Of a stretch of 64,000 nucleotides of DNA, positions 47,824 to 56,047 are shown piece by piece; the first letter of the stretch is position 1, and each line of letters begins with the position of its first letter. Source of the stretch: Verrucomicrobiaceae bacterium. Its GTDB lineage: Bacteria > Verrucomicrobiota > Verrucomicrobiia > Verrucomicrobiales > Verrucomicrobiaceae. Under the pieces are notes generated by a model. The model made no database searches and had not been told where the DNA came from. It saw only the letters and a program-made list of their open reading frames with translations. The position numbers and the translations under genes are program-made. The stretch is from assembly GCA_016795365.1 (NCBI GenBank), contig JAEUHN010000026.1, forward strand, positions 239,283 through 303,282, read 5' to 3'.

Positions 47824-48578
47824 GTGCTCTACTCTCCAATCCCAAGATGGATCCGCTTCCCGGTGCCGAAACCCTCAGCACAGTGCTGCGCATCAGCAAG
47901 TTGGAGGCTCGTTACGGCGAGTCGGTGGTCTTGCGCGATGTGAATCTCGAAGTGCCCGAAGGCAAGCTCGTCAGCCTCATGGGACGCAATGGTGTCGGCA
48001 AAACCACGACACTGAGGTGTATCATGGGCATCCTTCAGCAGAAGGGCGGCGAGATCATCTTCGGTGGCAAGTCCTGGCATCGCGAGCCACCCGAAGACCG
48101 CGCCCGCGCAGGTATCGGCTATGTGCCGCAGGGTCGCGACATCTTTCCGAACATGACCGTTGGCGAGAACCTGCAAATCTGCGTCTCGCTCTACGGCAAG
48201 AAAGCCAAGGATCGAATGGACTTCGTGCTCGATCTGTTCCCAGTTTTGAAAGAGATGCTCAAGCGCAAAGGCGGCGTGCTGTCAGGCGGACAGCAGCAAC
48301 AGCTCGCGATTGGTCGCGCTCTACTCACTTGCCCGAAGCTGCTGATTCTCGATGAGCCCACCGAAGGCATTCAGCCCAGCATCATCGATCTGATCGAAGA
48401 CGCGCTGGTGCGCTTGAAGAAGGAGATGGGCATCAGCATTCTGCTCGTCGAGCAATACCTCGATCTTGTCGCTGCCATCAGCGACTACGTTTATATCATG
48501 GATCGCGGCACCATCATTGTCGAAGGCGAGCCAAAGATCCTCGCCGATCCGGCGATCACGAAGCACCTCTCCGTTTGA
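47820..48578 (+). CDS. urtE: Urea ABC transporter ATP-binding protein UrtE (set 1)
   Basis: 252 residues; ~20 residues at the N terminus precede the ABC core. Walker A GRNGVGKTT, Q-loop region GIGYVPQGRDIFPNMTVGEN, signature LSGGQQQQLAIGRALL and Walker B KLLILDEPTEGIQPSII are all UrtE-like. The start overlaps urtD by ATGA. Partner of UrtD. The orphan ureA follows 8 bases downstream. Confidence 0.95.
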   Translation: MSALLSNPKMDPLPGAETLSTVLRISKLEARYGESVVLRDVNLEVPEGKLVSLMGRNGVGKTTTLRCIMGILQQKGGEIIFGGKSWHREPPEDRARAGIGYVPQGRDIFPNMTVGENLQICVSLYGKKAKDRMDFVLDLFPVLKEMLKRKGGVLSGGQQQQLAIGRALLTCPKLLILDEPTEGIQPSIIDLIEDALVRLKKEMGISILLVEQYLDLVAAISDYVYIMDRGTIIVEGEPKILADPAITKHLSV

Positions 48579-48586
48579 TTTGATCC

Positions 48587-48889
48587 ATGCACCTCAGTCC
48601 CCGCGAACAAGAGAAACTCATGATCGTGGTCGCCGCCGACCTCGCTCGTCGTCGTCAGTCTCGTGGCGTGAAGCTCAACTACCCTGAGTCCGTCGCCATC
48701 ATCACGTATGAAATCCTGGAGGGCGCGCGGGACGGCAAGACCGTCGCGGAACTCATGACCCTCGGCACCAAGCTGCTCAAGCGCGCTGACGTGATGGAGG
48801 GTGTGCCCGAGATGATTCACGAGGTGCAGGTCGAAGCGACTTTCCCTGATGGAACCAAGCTCGTGACCGTGCACCAGCCGATCGTGTGA
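48587..48889 (+). CDS. ureA: Urease gamma subunit (orphan)
   Basis: 100 residues, full length. It begins [20 protein letters not shown], followed by [32 protein letters not shown] and a C-terminal [17 protein letters not shown], all standard UreA. UreA is a structural subunit of nickel urease and has no active site of its own. Neither ureB, ureC nor any accessory gene follows: the next gene is a nitrate-type binding protein. So the urease core is either elsewhere in the genome or lost. Its place eight bases after urtE1 ties set 1 to urea. Confidence 0.93.
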   Translation: MHLSPREQEKLMIVVAADLARRRQSRGVKLNYPESVAIITYEILEGARDGKTVAELMTLGTKLLKRADVMEGVPEMIHEVQVEATFPDGTKLVTVHQPIV

Positions 48890-48960
48890 CCGGCTCCGGA
48901 CTTCATACTCCTTTGCCTGGGCTTCTTTCGTGAGGTTGGCTCGATCACACACAGTGAGAC

Positions 48961-49935
48961 ATGCTTAGCAGTTCATCGAACCTCATTGGATTTGTTCCCA
49001 CCCTGGAAGCGTTGCCTTTGGTGGCAGAGCTATCTGGTGGCGGGGAGTGGAAGATGGTTCCGTGCCCCAGCTATGGTCGCGTGATTCGGCAAATGCTTGC
49101 GGGCCAGTTCTCCACAGGATTGCTGCCCTTTGAAGTCTTTTTGATCGAGATCCTGAGTCGTCCGGCACTTCTGGATCGTTGGTGCGTGCCAATGGTGCTG
49201 CCTGCTGCTCCGGTCGAGTTGGTGATGAGCCAGCGAATGATGAAGCAGATTCAACAAGGCGAAGCGCATCGAACAACTTCAGCTGTGCAATCATTGGTGA
49301 TTGGCATCGAGTCGCGGAATTCATTAACACGTCACCAGTTCATTGCCTGGCAGCGCGGGCATCCGGGGCTGGAGAATGCCAAGCCTGTGTTCAAGATGCT
49401 GCCGATGGAACTGATGCATCAGGCGATGATCGCGGAGAGCATTGATGGCTTTGTGGTGCCGACACCCTGGGGGATCGCAGCCGAGGCGTTGTCAGACGGG
49501 CGTCTGATCAATGATTTCAGTTCGGGCAAGCTCGGGCAGCAACTGGTGCTTTGCTGCCACCGGAACGTGGTGGAGACGGCCTCGCAGACGTGGGAAGCAT
49601 TGCCAGCAAGGCTGGCTGGGCAGCGCGATCGCTTAGCGAACGTCAGTGAGCGAGATGCTGCGATCAAAGCGATGCAACAGTTGGGACGACCTCACTGCGA
49701 CACCGATGCTATTGAGCGTTCCGCTGACCTATACTTCGCCACGATGAACAAGAATGAGTTCATTCCTGATGAGGAATGGCTCAACAAACAAATCGAGCGT
49801 CTTGCGCGCCTGATCCCGACTGTGGCCCGAGTGAATAGCCTCAACGACTTGGCACGCTCGCTCGCTATGGTTCCATCCACTGGCCGCAGCAAGTCCGCTA
49901 TTCCTTCGGCTCAATCATCGATACTAGACTGCTGA
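48961..49935 (+). CDS. NrtA/CmpA/NasS-like solute-binding protein without signal peptide
   Basis: 324 residues starting MLSSSSNLIGFVPTLEALPL, so the binding fold begins near residue 8 with no export signal. Segments GEWKMVPCPSYGRVIRQML, FSTGLLPFEVFLIE and SIDGFVVPTPWGIAAEAL resemble the nitrate/bicarbonate binding proteins NrtA and CmpA and the cytosolic sensor NasS. NasS binds nitrate in the cytosol and controls an antiterminator, NasT; no ANTAR partner is in the window. It most likely senses a nitrogen compound inside the cell. Its 3' end overlaps the convergent LysR gene by 38 bases. Confidence 0.6.
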   Translation: MLSSSSNLIGFVPTLEALPLVAELSGGGEWKMVPCPSYGRVIRQMLAGQFSTGLLPFEVFLIEILSRPALLDRWCVPMVLPAAPVELVMSQRMMKQIQQGEAHRTTSAVQSLVIGIESRNSLTRHQFIAWQRGHPGLENAKPVFKMLPMELMHQAMIAESIDGFVVPTPWGIAAEALSDGRLINDFSSGKLGQQLVLCCHRNVVETASQTWEALPARLAGQRDRLANVSERDAAIKAMQQLGRPHCDTDAIERSADLYFATMNKNEFIPDEEWLNKQIERLARLIPTVARVNSLNDLARSLAMVPSTGRSKSAIPSAQSSILDC

Positions 49936-50833
49936 AGACTTCGCCTGACCAACCAAGCTCCGTCTTGCTGGAGCGGTAGATGAAGCAGGTGCGTGAGAGC
50001 TTCGCGCTTGGGAGTGGCAAAGGTGTGAGCCATTCTTCAACCACCGCTGTCTCGCTGACCCAGGTTGGCAGCACTGCGATACCTTGGCCTGATCGTGCCA
50101 ACTCCAATACGGTCTGCACGCTTGGCAGTTGCCAGATGCGCGTGGCGCTCGCTCCAGCGGAACGAAGCGCCTGCGTCATCATGCTGGTGATCAGAGCATC
50201 AGACACGAGCAGCGGATCATTGCCGAGGTTCTTGAACGATGTCGGCGGGAACGATGACAGCGTATGAAAGGGCGCTGCATACAAGGACAGGTCTTCATGA
50301 AACAAAGGGCGCTTCACCACCTGATGCTCGGCGTGGTCGCGATAGCTGATGAGCAGATCGACATCGCCCTTGTCGAGAGCATCGATCGCTGTCGTGGACT
50401 CTGAGTCTCCTGCGGCGACCTCGAACACTGCGGAAGGAAAGCATTCCATGAAGTCAGGCAGAATGTCAGGGAGCTTATGGGCGCAGAAGATCTCTGGCAT
50501 CATCACGCGCAGATGCTGCGAGCGTCCCTTCAACACCACGATTTCCTCGCGCAGTCGTGTCATGCGCTGTAGCAGTTCTTCCGCAAGCGGTAGCAATCTC
50601 ATGCCTGCCTTCGTGAGTGTCACGCGCGGACCGCGGCGCCTGAAGAGGCTGCATTGAAACTCTTCTTCGAGTGCTTTGATCGCATGACTCACAGCTGATG
50701 GAACCATGCCAAGCACTTGTGCAGCGGTGGAAAAACTGGTGCTGCGTGCGGCTTCCAGGAAGACCTGCAGCCGGCGCGAATCAATCGCGTCAACGATGGC
50801 TGGCTTTGGATCGCTGGCAGTGAGTTCGCGCAT
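49898..50833 (-). CDS. LysR-family transcriptional regulator
   Basis: 311 residues from MRELTASDPKPAIVDAIDSR at 50833, the usual LysR length; a longer frame exists to 50947. The winged helix is plain (VFLEAARSTSFSTAAQVLGM, VPSAVSHAIKALEEEFQ, CSLFRRRGPRVTLTKAGMRL), followed by the linker helix and a periplasmic-binding-like effector domain (LRVMMPEIFCAHKLPDILPD). It is divergent from urtA2, with ~248 bases between starts, so it probably controls the urt2/formamidase operon and responds to an amide or nitrogen signal. Confidence 0.9.
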   Translation of the reverse strand: MRELTASDPKPAIVDAIDSRRLQVFLEAARSTSFSTAAQVLGMVPSAVSHAIKALEEEFQCSLFRRRGPRVTLTKAGMRLLPLAEELLQRMTRLREEIVVLKGRSQHLRVMMPEIFCAHKLPDILPDFMECFPSAVFEVAAGDSESTTAIDALDKGDVDLLISYRDHAEHQVVKRPLFHEDLSLYAAPFHTLSSFPPTSFKNLGNDPLLVSDALITSMMTQALRSAGASATRIWQLPSVQTVLELARSGQGIAVLPTWVSETAVVEEWLTPLPLPSAKLSRTCFIYRSSKTELGWSGEVFSSLVSMIEPKE

Positions 50834-50933
50834 GAGAGATGGTGATTGAAGCCGGTGTGCAGACATGCACGACGATGGTGGATGCGAGCACGCGCGCACG
50901 GAGAGCATGATGCGAGCCGCGATGTCGAAACCC

Positions 50934-50947
50934 ATGATGAACATCAT
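50934..50947. promoter_or_regulatory. Palindrome in the lysR-urtA2 intergenic region (possible LysR operator)
   Basis: ATGATGAACATCAT is a perfect 6+6 inverted repeat with a 2-base centre. It lies in the divergent region where a LysR protein would bind. No other regulator site was recognised there. Confidence 0.4.
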
Positions 50948-50967
50948 TCAACATAGCTCATACCCTG

Positions 50968-50984
50968 GAGGCATATCGGCTGCT
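50968..50984 (+). promoter_or_regulatory. Weak sigma-54-like site upstream of urtA2
   Basis: GAGGCATATCGGCTGCT has GG and GC 12 bases apart, as the set 1 site does, but matches the consensus less well. It lies ~98 bases before the ATG at 51082. Confidence 0.25.
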
Positions 50985-51081
50985 GAAGAGGAGGACGCAA
51001 TTCATGAAGCAGCTCCACGGAGGTGCTCATGCAGGCCCGAAACGGCACCGGTTACTGCCTTCATCAGTCGTCACTCCACAC

Positions 51082-52314
51082 ATGAAACTCCAAGCACTCC
51101 ACAAAAGAACAACAGGGGCCAGCCTTCTGGCCTTGCTGACTACAGGCGTCATGGCACTGCACGCTGCAGGACCGCCAACGGTGCAAGTGAACACCACTGG
51201 GCTCAAGGTTACAGATGACACCGTAACCGTTGGCCAGCTCCACTCCGCCACTGGCACGATGGCCATCAGTGAAACGGGCTCCATTCAAGCTGAGCAACTC
51301 GCCATCGACCAGATCAACGCCGCTGGCGGTGTGCTGGGTCGCAAGATCGAGGTCATCAAAGAAGATGGTGCTAGTGACTGGCCCACCTTTGCTGAGAAAG
51401 CGAAGAAGCTGCTCGTGAATGACAAGGTCGGCACCGTCTTCGGCTGCTGGACCTCAGCCTCACGCAAAGCAGTGCTGCCAGTGTTCGAGAAGGAGAACGG
51501 GATGCTTTACTATCCGACCTTCTATGAAGGCCTGGAGCAATCCAAGAACGTGATCTACACTGGTCAGGAAGCGACCCAGCAAATCCTTGCGGGTCTTGAT
51601 TGGATCGTGAAGGAGAAGAAGGCGAAGACCTTCTACTTGATTGGCTCTGACTACATCTGGCCGAGAACCTCCAACAAGATTGCGCGCAAGCACATCGAGA
51701 ACGTGATCAAAGGCACCGTCGTCGGTGAAGAGTATTACGCGCTCGGTCACACGCAGTTCGGCTCCCTGATCAATAAGATCAAACTGAAGAAGCCGGATGT
51801 GATCTACGCCATCGTCGTCGGTGGCTCGAACGTCTCCTTCTACAAGCAGTTGAAGGCCGCAGGCATCACGTCTGACAAGCAGACGCTGCTCACCATCTCC
51901 GTCACGGAAGATGAAGTGCTCGGCATCGGTGGTGAGAATCTCGCAGGCTTCTACTCTGCGATGAAATACTTCCAGAGTCTGGATAACCCGAACAACAACG
52001 CCTTCGTGAAAGCCTTCAAGGCGAAGTATGGCGAGAAGAGCGTCATCGGCGACGTGACGCAGGCTGGCTACCTCGGGCCGTGGCTGTGGAAAGCAGCCGT
52101 TGAGAAGGCACAGAGCTTTGACATCGACAAGATCGCCGAGGCATCTCCGGGGATTGAGTTAACCACGGCACCGGAAGGTTATGTGAAGATTCATCCGAAC
52201 CACCATCTATGGAGCAAGCTCCGCATCGGACAGTGGGGCACGGATGGACAGGCTAAGGTCCTCTATGAGTCCGGCCTGATCGAGCCTGATCCGTTCCCGA
52301 AGGGCTACCAGTAA
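51082..52314 (+). CDS. Amide/urea ABC transporter substrate-binding protein (set 2, UrtA/FmdD-like)
   Basis: 410 residues from MKLQALHKRTTGASLLALLT, a signal peptide ending at HAAG; an ATG 26 codons upstream lacks this. Same fold as UrtA1 (VGQLHSATGTMAISE, DGASDWPTFAEKAKKLLV, GCWTSASRKAVLPVFE), but the binding-region segment reads YYPTFYEGLEQSKNVIYTGQ rather than YPVQYEG. That and the formamidase downstream suggest a formamide/short-amide binding protein like FmdD, or guanidine. A long hairpin follows the stop. Confidence 0.88.
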   Translation: MKLQALHKRTTGASLLALLTTGVMALHAAGPPTVQVNTTGLKVTDDTVTVGQLHSATGTMAISETGSIQAEQLAIDQINAAGGVLGRKIEVIKEDGASDWPTFAEKAKKLLVNDKVGTVFGCWTSASRKAVLPVFEKENGMLYYPTFYEGLEQSKNVIYTGQEATQQILAGLDWIVKEKKAKTFYLIGSDYIWPRTSNKIARKHIENVIKGTVVGEEYYALGHTQFGSLINKIKLKKPDVIYAIVVGGSNVSFYKQLKAAGITSDKQTLLTISVTEDEVLGIGGENLAGFYSAMKYFQSLDNPNNNAFVKAFKAKYGEKSVIGDVTQAGYLGPWLWKAAVEKAQSFDIDKIAEASPGIELTTAPEGYVKIHPNHHLWSKLRIGQWGTDGQAKVLYESGLIEPDPFPKGYQ

Positions 52315-52337
52315 GCCCTGACCGCGCAGGACCACAC

Positions 52338-52370
52338 ACCTCCGCGCACGCCTCTGTGCGGTGCGGAGGT
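52338..52370 (+). promoter_or_regulatory. Intercistronic hairpin between urtA2 and urtB2
   Basis: Outer stem ACCTCCGC / GCGGAGGT (8 bp) and inner stem GCAC / GTGC with a 3-base bulge and 6-base loop. No T run follows, so it is a stabiliser or weak attenuator. It occupies the same place as the terminator after urtA1. Confidence 0.6.
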
Positions 52371-52423
52371 CGTCAGAGTCATCCCTTGGCCACGCCATTC
52401 CCTAACCCTCACCTCTTTGCGAT

Positions 52424-53350
52424 ATGGACAACTACAGCTGGGCAGATCTTCAGAACATTTTTATCATGCAGGGCTTCGCTGGCATCAGCCTTTTCAGCGT
52501 GCTGCTGCTCATGGGCCTCGGGCTCGCTGTCATCTTTGGGCAGATGGGCGTGATCAATATGGCGCACGGTGAGTTCATGGCTCTCGGAGCCTACACCGTT
52601 TATCTTTGCTCCACGCTGACGCAGGACTACGCGCCTTCGTTGGCACCTTACTATTTCGTGTTTGCGATCGTGATCGCCTTCTTCGTAGCGGCTGGCGTCG
52701 GGGCCTTGGTGGAGTGGGCGATGATTCGACATCTCTACCACCGACCGCTTGATACACTGCTCGCCACCTGGGGCTTGAGCTTGATCATGCAGCAAACTTA
52801 CCGCTCCACCTTCGGAGCACGCGAAGTGACACCGACCTTGCCCGAGTGGCTCATGGGTTCGTATTCTCCGCACGAAGGTCTCGACATTCCGATCAATGGC
52901 ATGTTCGTGCTCGGGCTCGCGATCTTCGTCTCGATCACGCTCGTGCTCTTCATGTATAAGTCGCGCTTCGGGCTGCGGCTGCGCGCCACGGTTCAGAATC
53001 GCAAGATGAGCGATGCGGTCGGCATCAATACGGGACGCGTTGACCGGCTCGCCTTCTGTCTTGGCTGTGGCATCGCAGGCATCGCCGGTGCGGCCTTCAC
53101 CACCATCGGCTCGACGGGACCAGACAGTGGCAGCCGTTACATCGTGGACTCCTTCCTGGTCGTTGTCTTCGGAGGAGCAGCGAATCTGCTTGGCTCGCTG
53201 GCCTCCGCGTTCGGCATCGCACAGGCGCAGTCGATCCTCGAGTTCTTCCTCGAAGGCACCAAGGGCAAGGTCGCCACGCTGCTCGTCATCGTCGTCGCGC
53301 TCATGTTCAGACCGCAGGGACTCTTCCCCAGCAAGGTCCGTGCGCATTGA
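52424..53350 (+). CDS. Amide/urea ABC transporter permease UrtB-like (set 2)
   Basis: 308 residues with about eight membrane segments and no N-terminal periplasmic extension, unlike set 1. Family segments are LGLAVIFGQMGVINMAHGEF, TLLATWGLSLIMQQTYRSTF, the EAA-like loop GRVDRLAFCLGCGIAGIAGA and a C-terminal LMFRPQGLFPSKVRA. Length is like LivH and FmdE-type permeases. It forms the inner-membrane channel with the next gene product. Confidence 0.92.
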   Translation: MDNYSWADLQNIFIMQGFAGISLFSVLLLMGLGLAVIFGQMGVINMAHGEFMALGAYTVYLCSTLTQDYAPSLAPYYFVFAIVIAFFVAAGVGALVEWAMIRHLYHRPLDTLLATWGLSLIMQQTYRSTFGAREVTPTLPEWLMGSYSPHEGLDIPINGMFVLGLAIFVSITLVLFMYKSRFGLRLRATVQNRKMSDAVGINTGRVDRLAFCLGCGIAGIAGAAFTTIGSTGPDSGSRYIVDSFLVVVFGGAANLLGSLASAFGIAQAQSILEFFLEGTKGKVATLLVIVVALMFRPQGLFPSKVRAH

Positions 53351-53387
53351 TCTCTCGTCAGGCTCAAACCCTCCACTCGTTGCATTT

Positions 53388-54548
53388 ATGATCTTCCTCC
53401 GAACCCTGTTCAAGAATCGAGGCGAGATGATCTCGTTCATCGTGTTCTTCGCACTCCTCCTCGTGGTGCTGCCCATCGTGTTGCCGATCTTCCGGCTCAA
53501 CTTGGTGGGCAAGTATCTGAGCTTCGGCTTCGTCGCCATCGGGCTTGTCTTGCTCTGGGGACGCTGCGGCATTCTCAGTCTCGGCCAGGGCGTGTTCTTT
53601 GGTCTCGGCGGCTACTGCATGGCGATGTTTCTGAAGCTCGAAGCATCCGATCCCAAGAGCACCGCGATCCAATCCACGCCGGGCATTCCCGACTTCATGG
53701 ACTGGAACCAGCTCACGCATCTGCCCTGGTTCTGGGAACCATTTAAAAGCCTGCCGTTCGCGCTGATGGCGGTGATGGTGGTGCCTGGCGTGATCGCCTT
53801 CATCATTGGCTGGGCGATGTTCCGCCGTCGTGTCGGCGGCGTTTACTTCGCCATCATCACGCAGGCTATCGCTCTGATCTTGTCGCTCGGCATTGATGGC
53901 AATCAAGGCTACACCGGAGGTCGAAACGGCATCACGGACCTGAAGACGCTGTGGGGCTGGGACATCCGCACCACGAGCGGGCAATACACGCTCTACTTTC
54001 TCTGCGTGCTGCTGCTGATCGTTGCGGCGCTGGCGGCGAAATACATCATCAACACCCGCTTTGGTCGCGTGCTGGTCGCCATTCGCGATCGCGAAGATCG
54101 CGTGCGCTTCTCGGGCTACGACGTTGCCATGTGTCGCGCGTTTATCTTCGCCTTTGCGGCAGTCATGTCGGGTGTGGGTGGTGCGCTCTTTGTGCTGCAA
54201 GTCGGCTTCATGTCGCCCTCGCTCGTGGGGATCATTCCTTCGATTGAGATGGTGATCTTCACGGCGGTCGGTGGACGACTCTCGGTGGTCGGTGCCATCG
54301 CTGGTTGTCTGATCGTGAACTTCGGCAAGACCGCGTTCTCCGAAGCCTATCCCCAAGCGTGGCTCTACCTCATGGGCGGCACCTTCATCGCGGTGGTGAT
54401 GTTCTTCCCCAATGGCCTTGCTGGCATCCTCGAAGACAACGCCACGCTCAAGGCGAAGGCGCTCAAGCTCTTCGCCAAGCTGAAGGAACTCAAGGCCTCA
54501 CGCGCTGCCAAGAGCAGCGTCGAAGCCCCGATCGAAGAAACCCCTTAA
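53388..54548 (+). CDS. Amide/urea ABC transporter permease UrtC-like (set 2)
   Basis: 386 residues from the ATG at 53388; the much longer frame starting at 53013 overlaps urtB2 in another frame and is not real there. Family segments are LLWGRCGILSLGQGVFFGLG, GVYFAIITQAIALILSLGI, the loop AIRDREDRVRFSGYDVAMCR and EMVIFTAVGGRLSVVGAIAG. About ten membrane segments. The C-terminal tail is Lys/Ala-rich (LFAKLKELKASRAAKSSVEA). Twelve bases separate it from urtD2. Confidence 0.92.
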   Translation: MIFLRTLFKNRGEMISFIVFFALLLVVLPIVLPIFRLNLVGKYLSFGFVAIGLVLLWGRCGILSLGQGVFFGLGGYCMAMFLKLEASDPKSTAIQSTPGIPDFMDWNQLTHLPWFWEPFKSLPFALMAVMVVPGVIAFIIGWAMFRRRVGGVYFAIITQAIALILSLGIDGNQGYTGGRNGITDLKTLWGWDIRTTSGQYTLYFLCVLLLIVAALAAKYIINTRFGRVLVAIRDREDRVRFSGYDVAMCRAFIFAFAAVMSGVGGALFVLQVGFMSPSLVGIIPSIEMVIFTAVGGRLSVVGAIAGCLIVNFGKTAFSEAYPQAWLYLMGGTFIAVVMFFPNGLAGILEDNATLKAKALKLFAKLKELKASRAAKSSVEAPIEETP

Positions 54549-54560
54549 CCCACGATCACT

Positions 54561-55307
54561 ATGAGCAATCGAAACTCACATGTGCTGGATGTTGAAGGAC
54601 TCGGTGTGTCCTTTGATGGATTCAAAGCCGTCGATGGATTCAACTTCTACCTCGCGAAGAACACGGTGCACGTCATCATCGGCCCCAACGGTGCCGGCAA
54701 GACGACGGTGCTCGATTTGATCTGCGGCAAGACGCGCGCCACGGAGGGCAGCATCAAGTTCAAGGACCGAGAACTGCTCGGCACGAAGGAGTTCAAGATC
54801 GTGCGCGCTGGCATCGGGCGAAAGTTCCAGAACCCTTCGATCTACGAGAACCTCTCCGTCTTCGAGAATCTCGAACTTTCGCATCCGTCAGGGCGCGGTG
54901 TGTTTGGTTGTCTCACCTTCCGTCGCACGCCAGCGATCATCGAAGCGTGCGAGAGTGTGGCAAAGCAGATCGGCCTCGCTTACAAGCTCGATACCGAAGC
55001 TGGCATTCTCAGTCACGGTCAGAAGCAGTGGTTAGAGATTGGCATGATCCTCATGCAGGAGCCAGAGGTGATCATGCTCGATGAACCGGTCGCTGGCATG
55101 AGCGTGCGCGAGCGACAGGAAACCGCTGCACTCATTCGCCGCATCAGCGAGAACCGCTCCGTCATCGTCATCGAGCATGACATGGAGTTCGTGAAGGAGA
55201 TCGCGGATCGCGTGACGGTCATGCACATGGGCAAGGTGATCGCGGAAGGCACCATGGAGACTGTGCAGAAGAACGAAAAAGTCATCGAAGTCTATATCGG
55301 CCACTAA
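54561..55307 (+). CDS. Amide/urea ABC transporter ATP-binding protein UrtD-like (set 2)
   Basis: 248 residues. Walker A GPNGAGKTT, UrtD-type signature [16 protein letters not shown], Walker B VIMLDEPVAGMSVRE, and the N-terminal segment VEGLGVSFDGFKAVDGFNFY. Paired with the next gene (UrtE-like) to drive transport from the cytosolic side. Twelve bases to the next start. Confidence 0.94.
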   Translation: MSNRNSHVLDVEGLGVSFDGFKAVDGFNFYLAKNTVHVIIGPNGAGKTTVLDLICGKTRATEGSIKFKDRELLGTKEFKIVRAGIGRKFQNPSIYENLSVFENLELSHPSGRGVFGCLTFRRTPAIIEACESVAKQIGLAYKLDTEAGILSHGQKQWLEIGMILMQEPEVIMLDEPVAGMSVRERQETAALIRRISENRSVIVIEHDMEFVKEIADRVTVMHMGKVIAEGTMETVQKNEKVIEVYIGH

Positions 55308-55319
55308 CCCCACACGACC

Positions 55320-56009
55320 ATGTTGAATGTCACCAATCTCCAAGTCGCCTACGGTCAAAGCGTCGTGATTCGCGACCTTACCATTGCAGCCGGTGAAGCC
55401 GAGATCCTCGGCATCGTCGGACGCAATGGCATGGGCAAGACCACGCTGTTTCGCAGTCTCATCGGCATGATTCCTTCCGCCGCCGGCAGCATCAAGCTCG
55501 GCGACTCTGAACTCACCGGCAAACCCTCGCACAAGCGTGTCGCGGAAGGCGTCGCCTTCGTCCCGCAGGGTCGCATGATCTTTCCTTACCTCACGGTTTA
55601 CGAGAACCTCATCTCCGGGGTTCGTGGCTTCGTGAGCGAGGAAGCGGTGCATGAAATCTATGCGCTCTTCCCCGTGTTGCGCGACATGGCGAAGCGCAAA
55701 GGCGGCAACCTCTCGGGCGGACAGCAGCAGCAACTCGCCATCGGTCGCGCCTTGATGACCAATCCAAAGGTGCTGCTGCTCGATGAACCCACTGAAGGCA
55801 TCCAGCCTTCCATCATCAAAGACATCTCGCGTGCGTTGCGTGAGATCCGTCGGCTCAAGAACCTCACCATCGTCGTCAGCGAGCAGGTGCTCAGCTTCGT
55901 GCTCGATACCTGCGATCGCATTGCCGTCATCGATCGCGGCAATCTCATCCGCGAGGACAAACGCAACGCCGTCGATGCCTCGCAGATCAAAGCCATGCTC
56001 GCTGTCTAG
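55320..56009 (+). CDS. Amide/urea ABC transporter ATP-binding protein UrtE-like (set 2)
   Basis: 229 residues. Walker A GRNGMGKTT, VAFVPQGRMIFPYLTVYENL, signature LSGGQQQQLAIGRALM and Walker B KVLLLDEPTEGIQPSII are the UrtE pattern. It ends the transporter set; fmdA starts 38 bases downstream on the same strand, so transporter and hydrolase are likely cotranscribed. Confidence 0.94.
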   Translation: MLNVTNLQVAYGQSVVIRDLTIAAGEAEILGIVGRNGMGKTTLFRSLIGMIPSAAGSIKLGDSELTGKPSHKRVAEGVAFVPQGRMIFPYLTVYENLISGVRGFVSEEAVHEIYALFPVLRDMAKRKGGNLSGGQQQQLAIGRALMTNPKVLLLDEPTEGIQPSIIKDISRALREIRRLKNLTIVVSEQVLSFVLDTCDRIAVIDRGNLIREDKRNAVDASQIKAMLAV

Positions 56010-56047
56010 CCCACCCAATCCCCCGCCACACTAACCCAAACAACACT

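Noticed and set aside
53013..54548. A 511-residue UrtC-like frame
   Set aside because: The first 125 codons overlap urtB2 in another frame and are Ser/Arg-rich nonsense; the permease begins at 53388.
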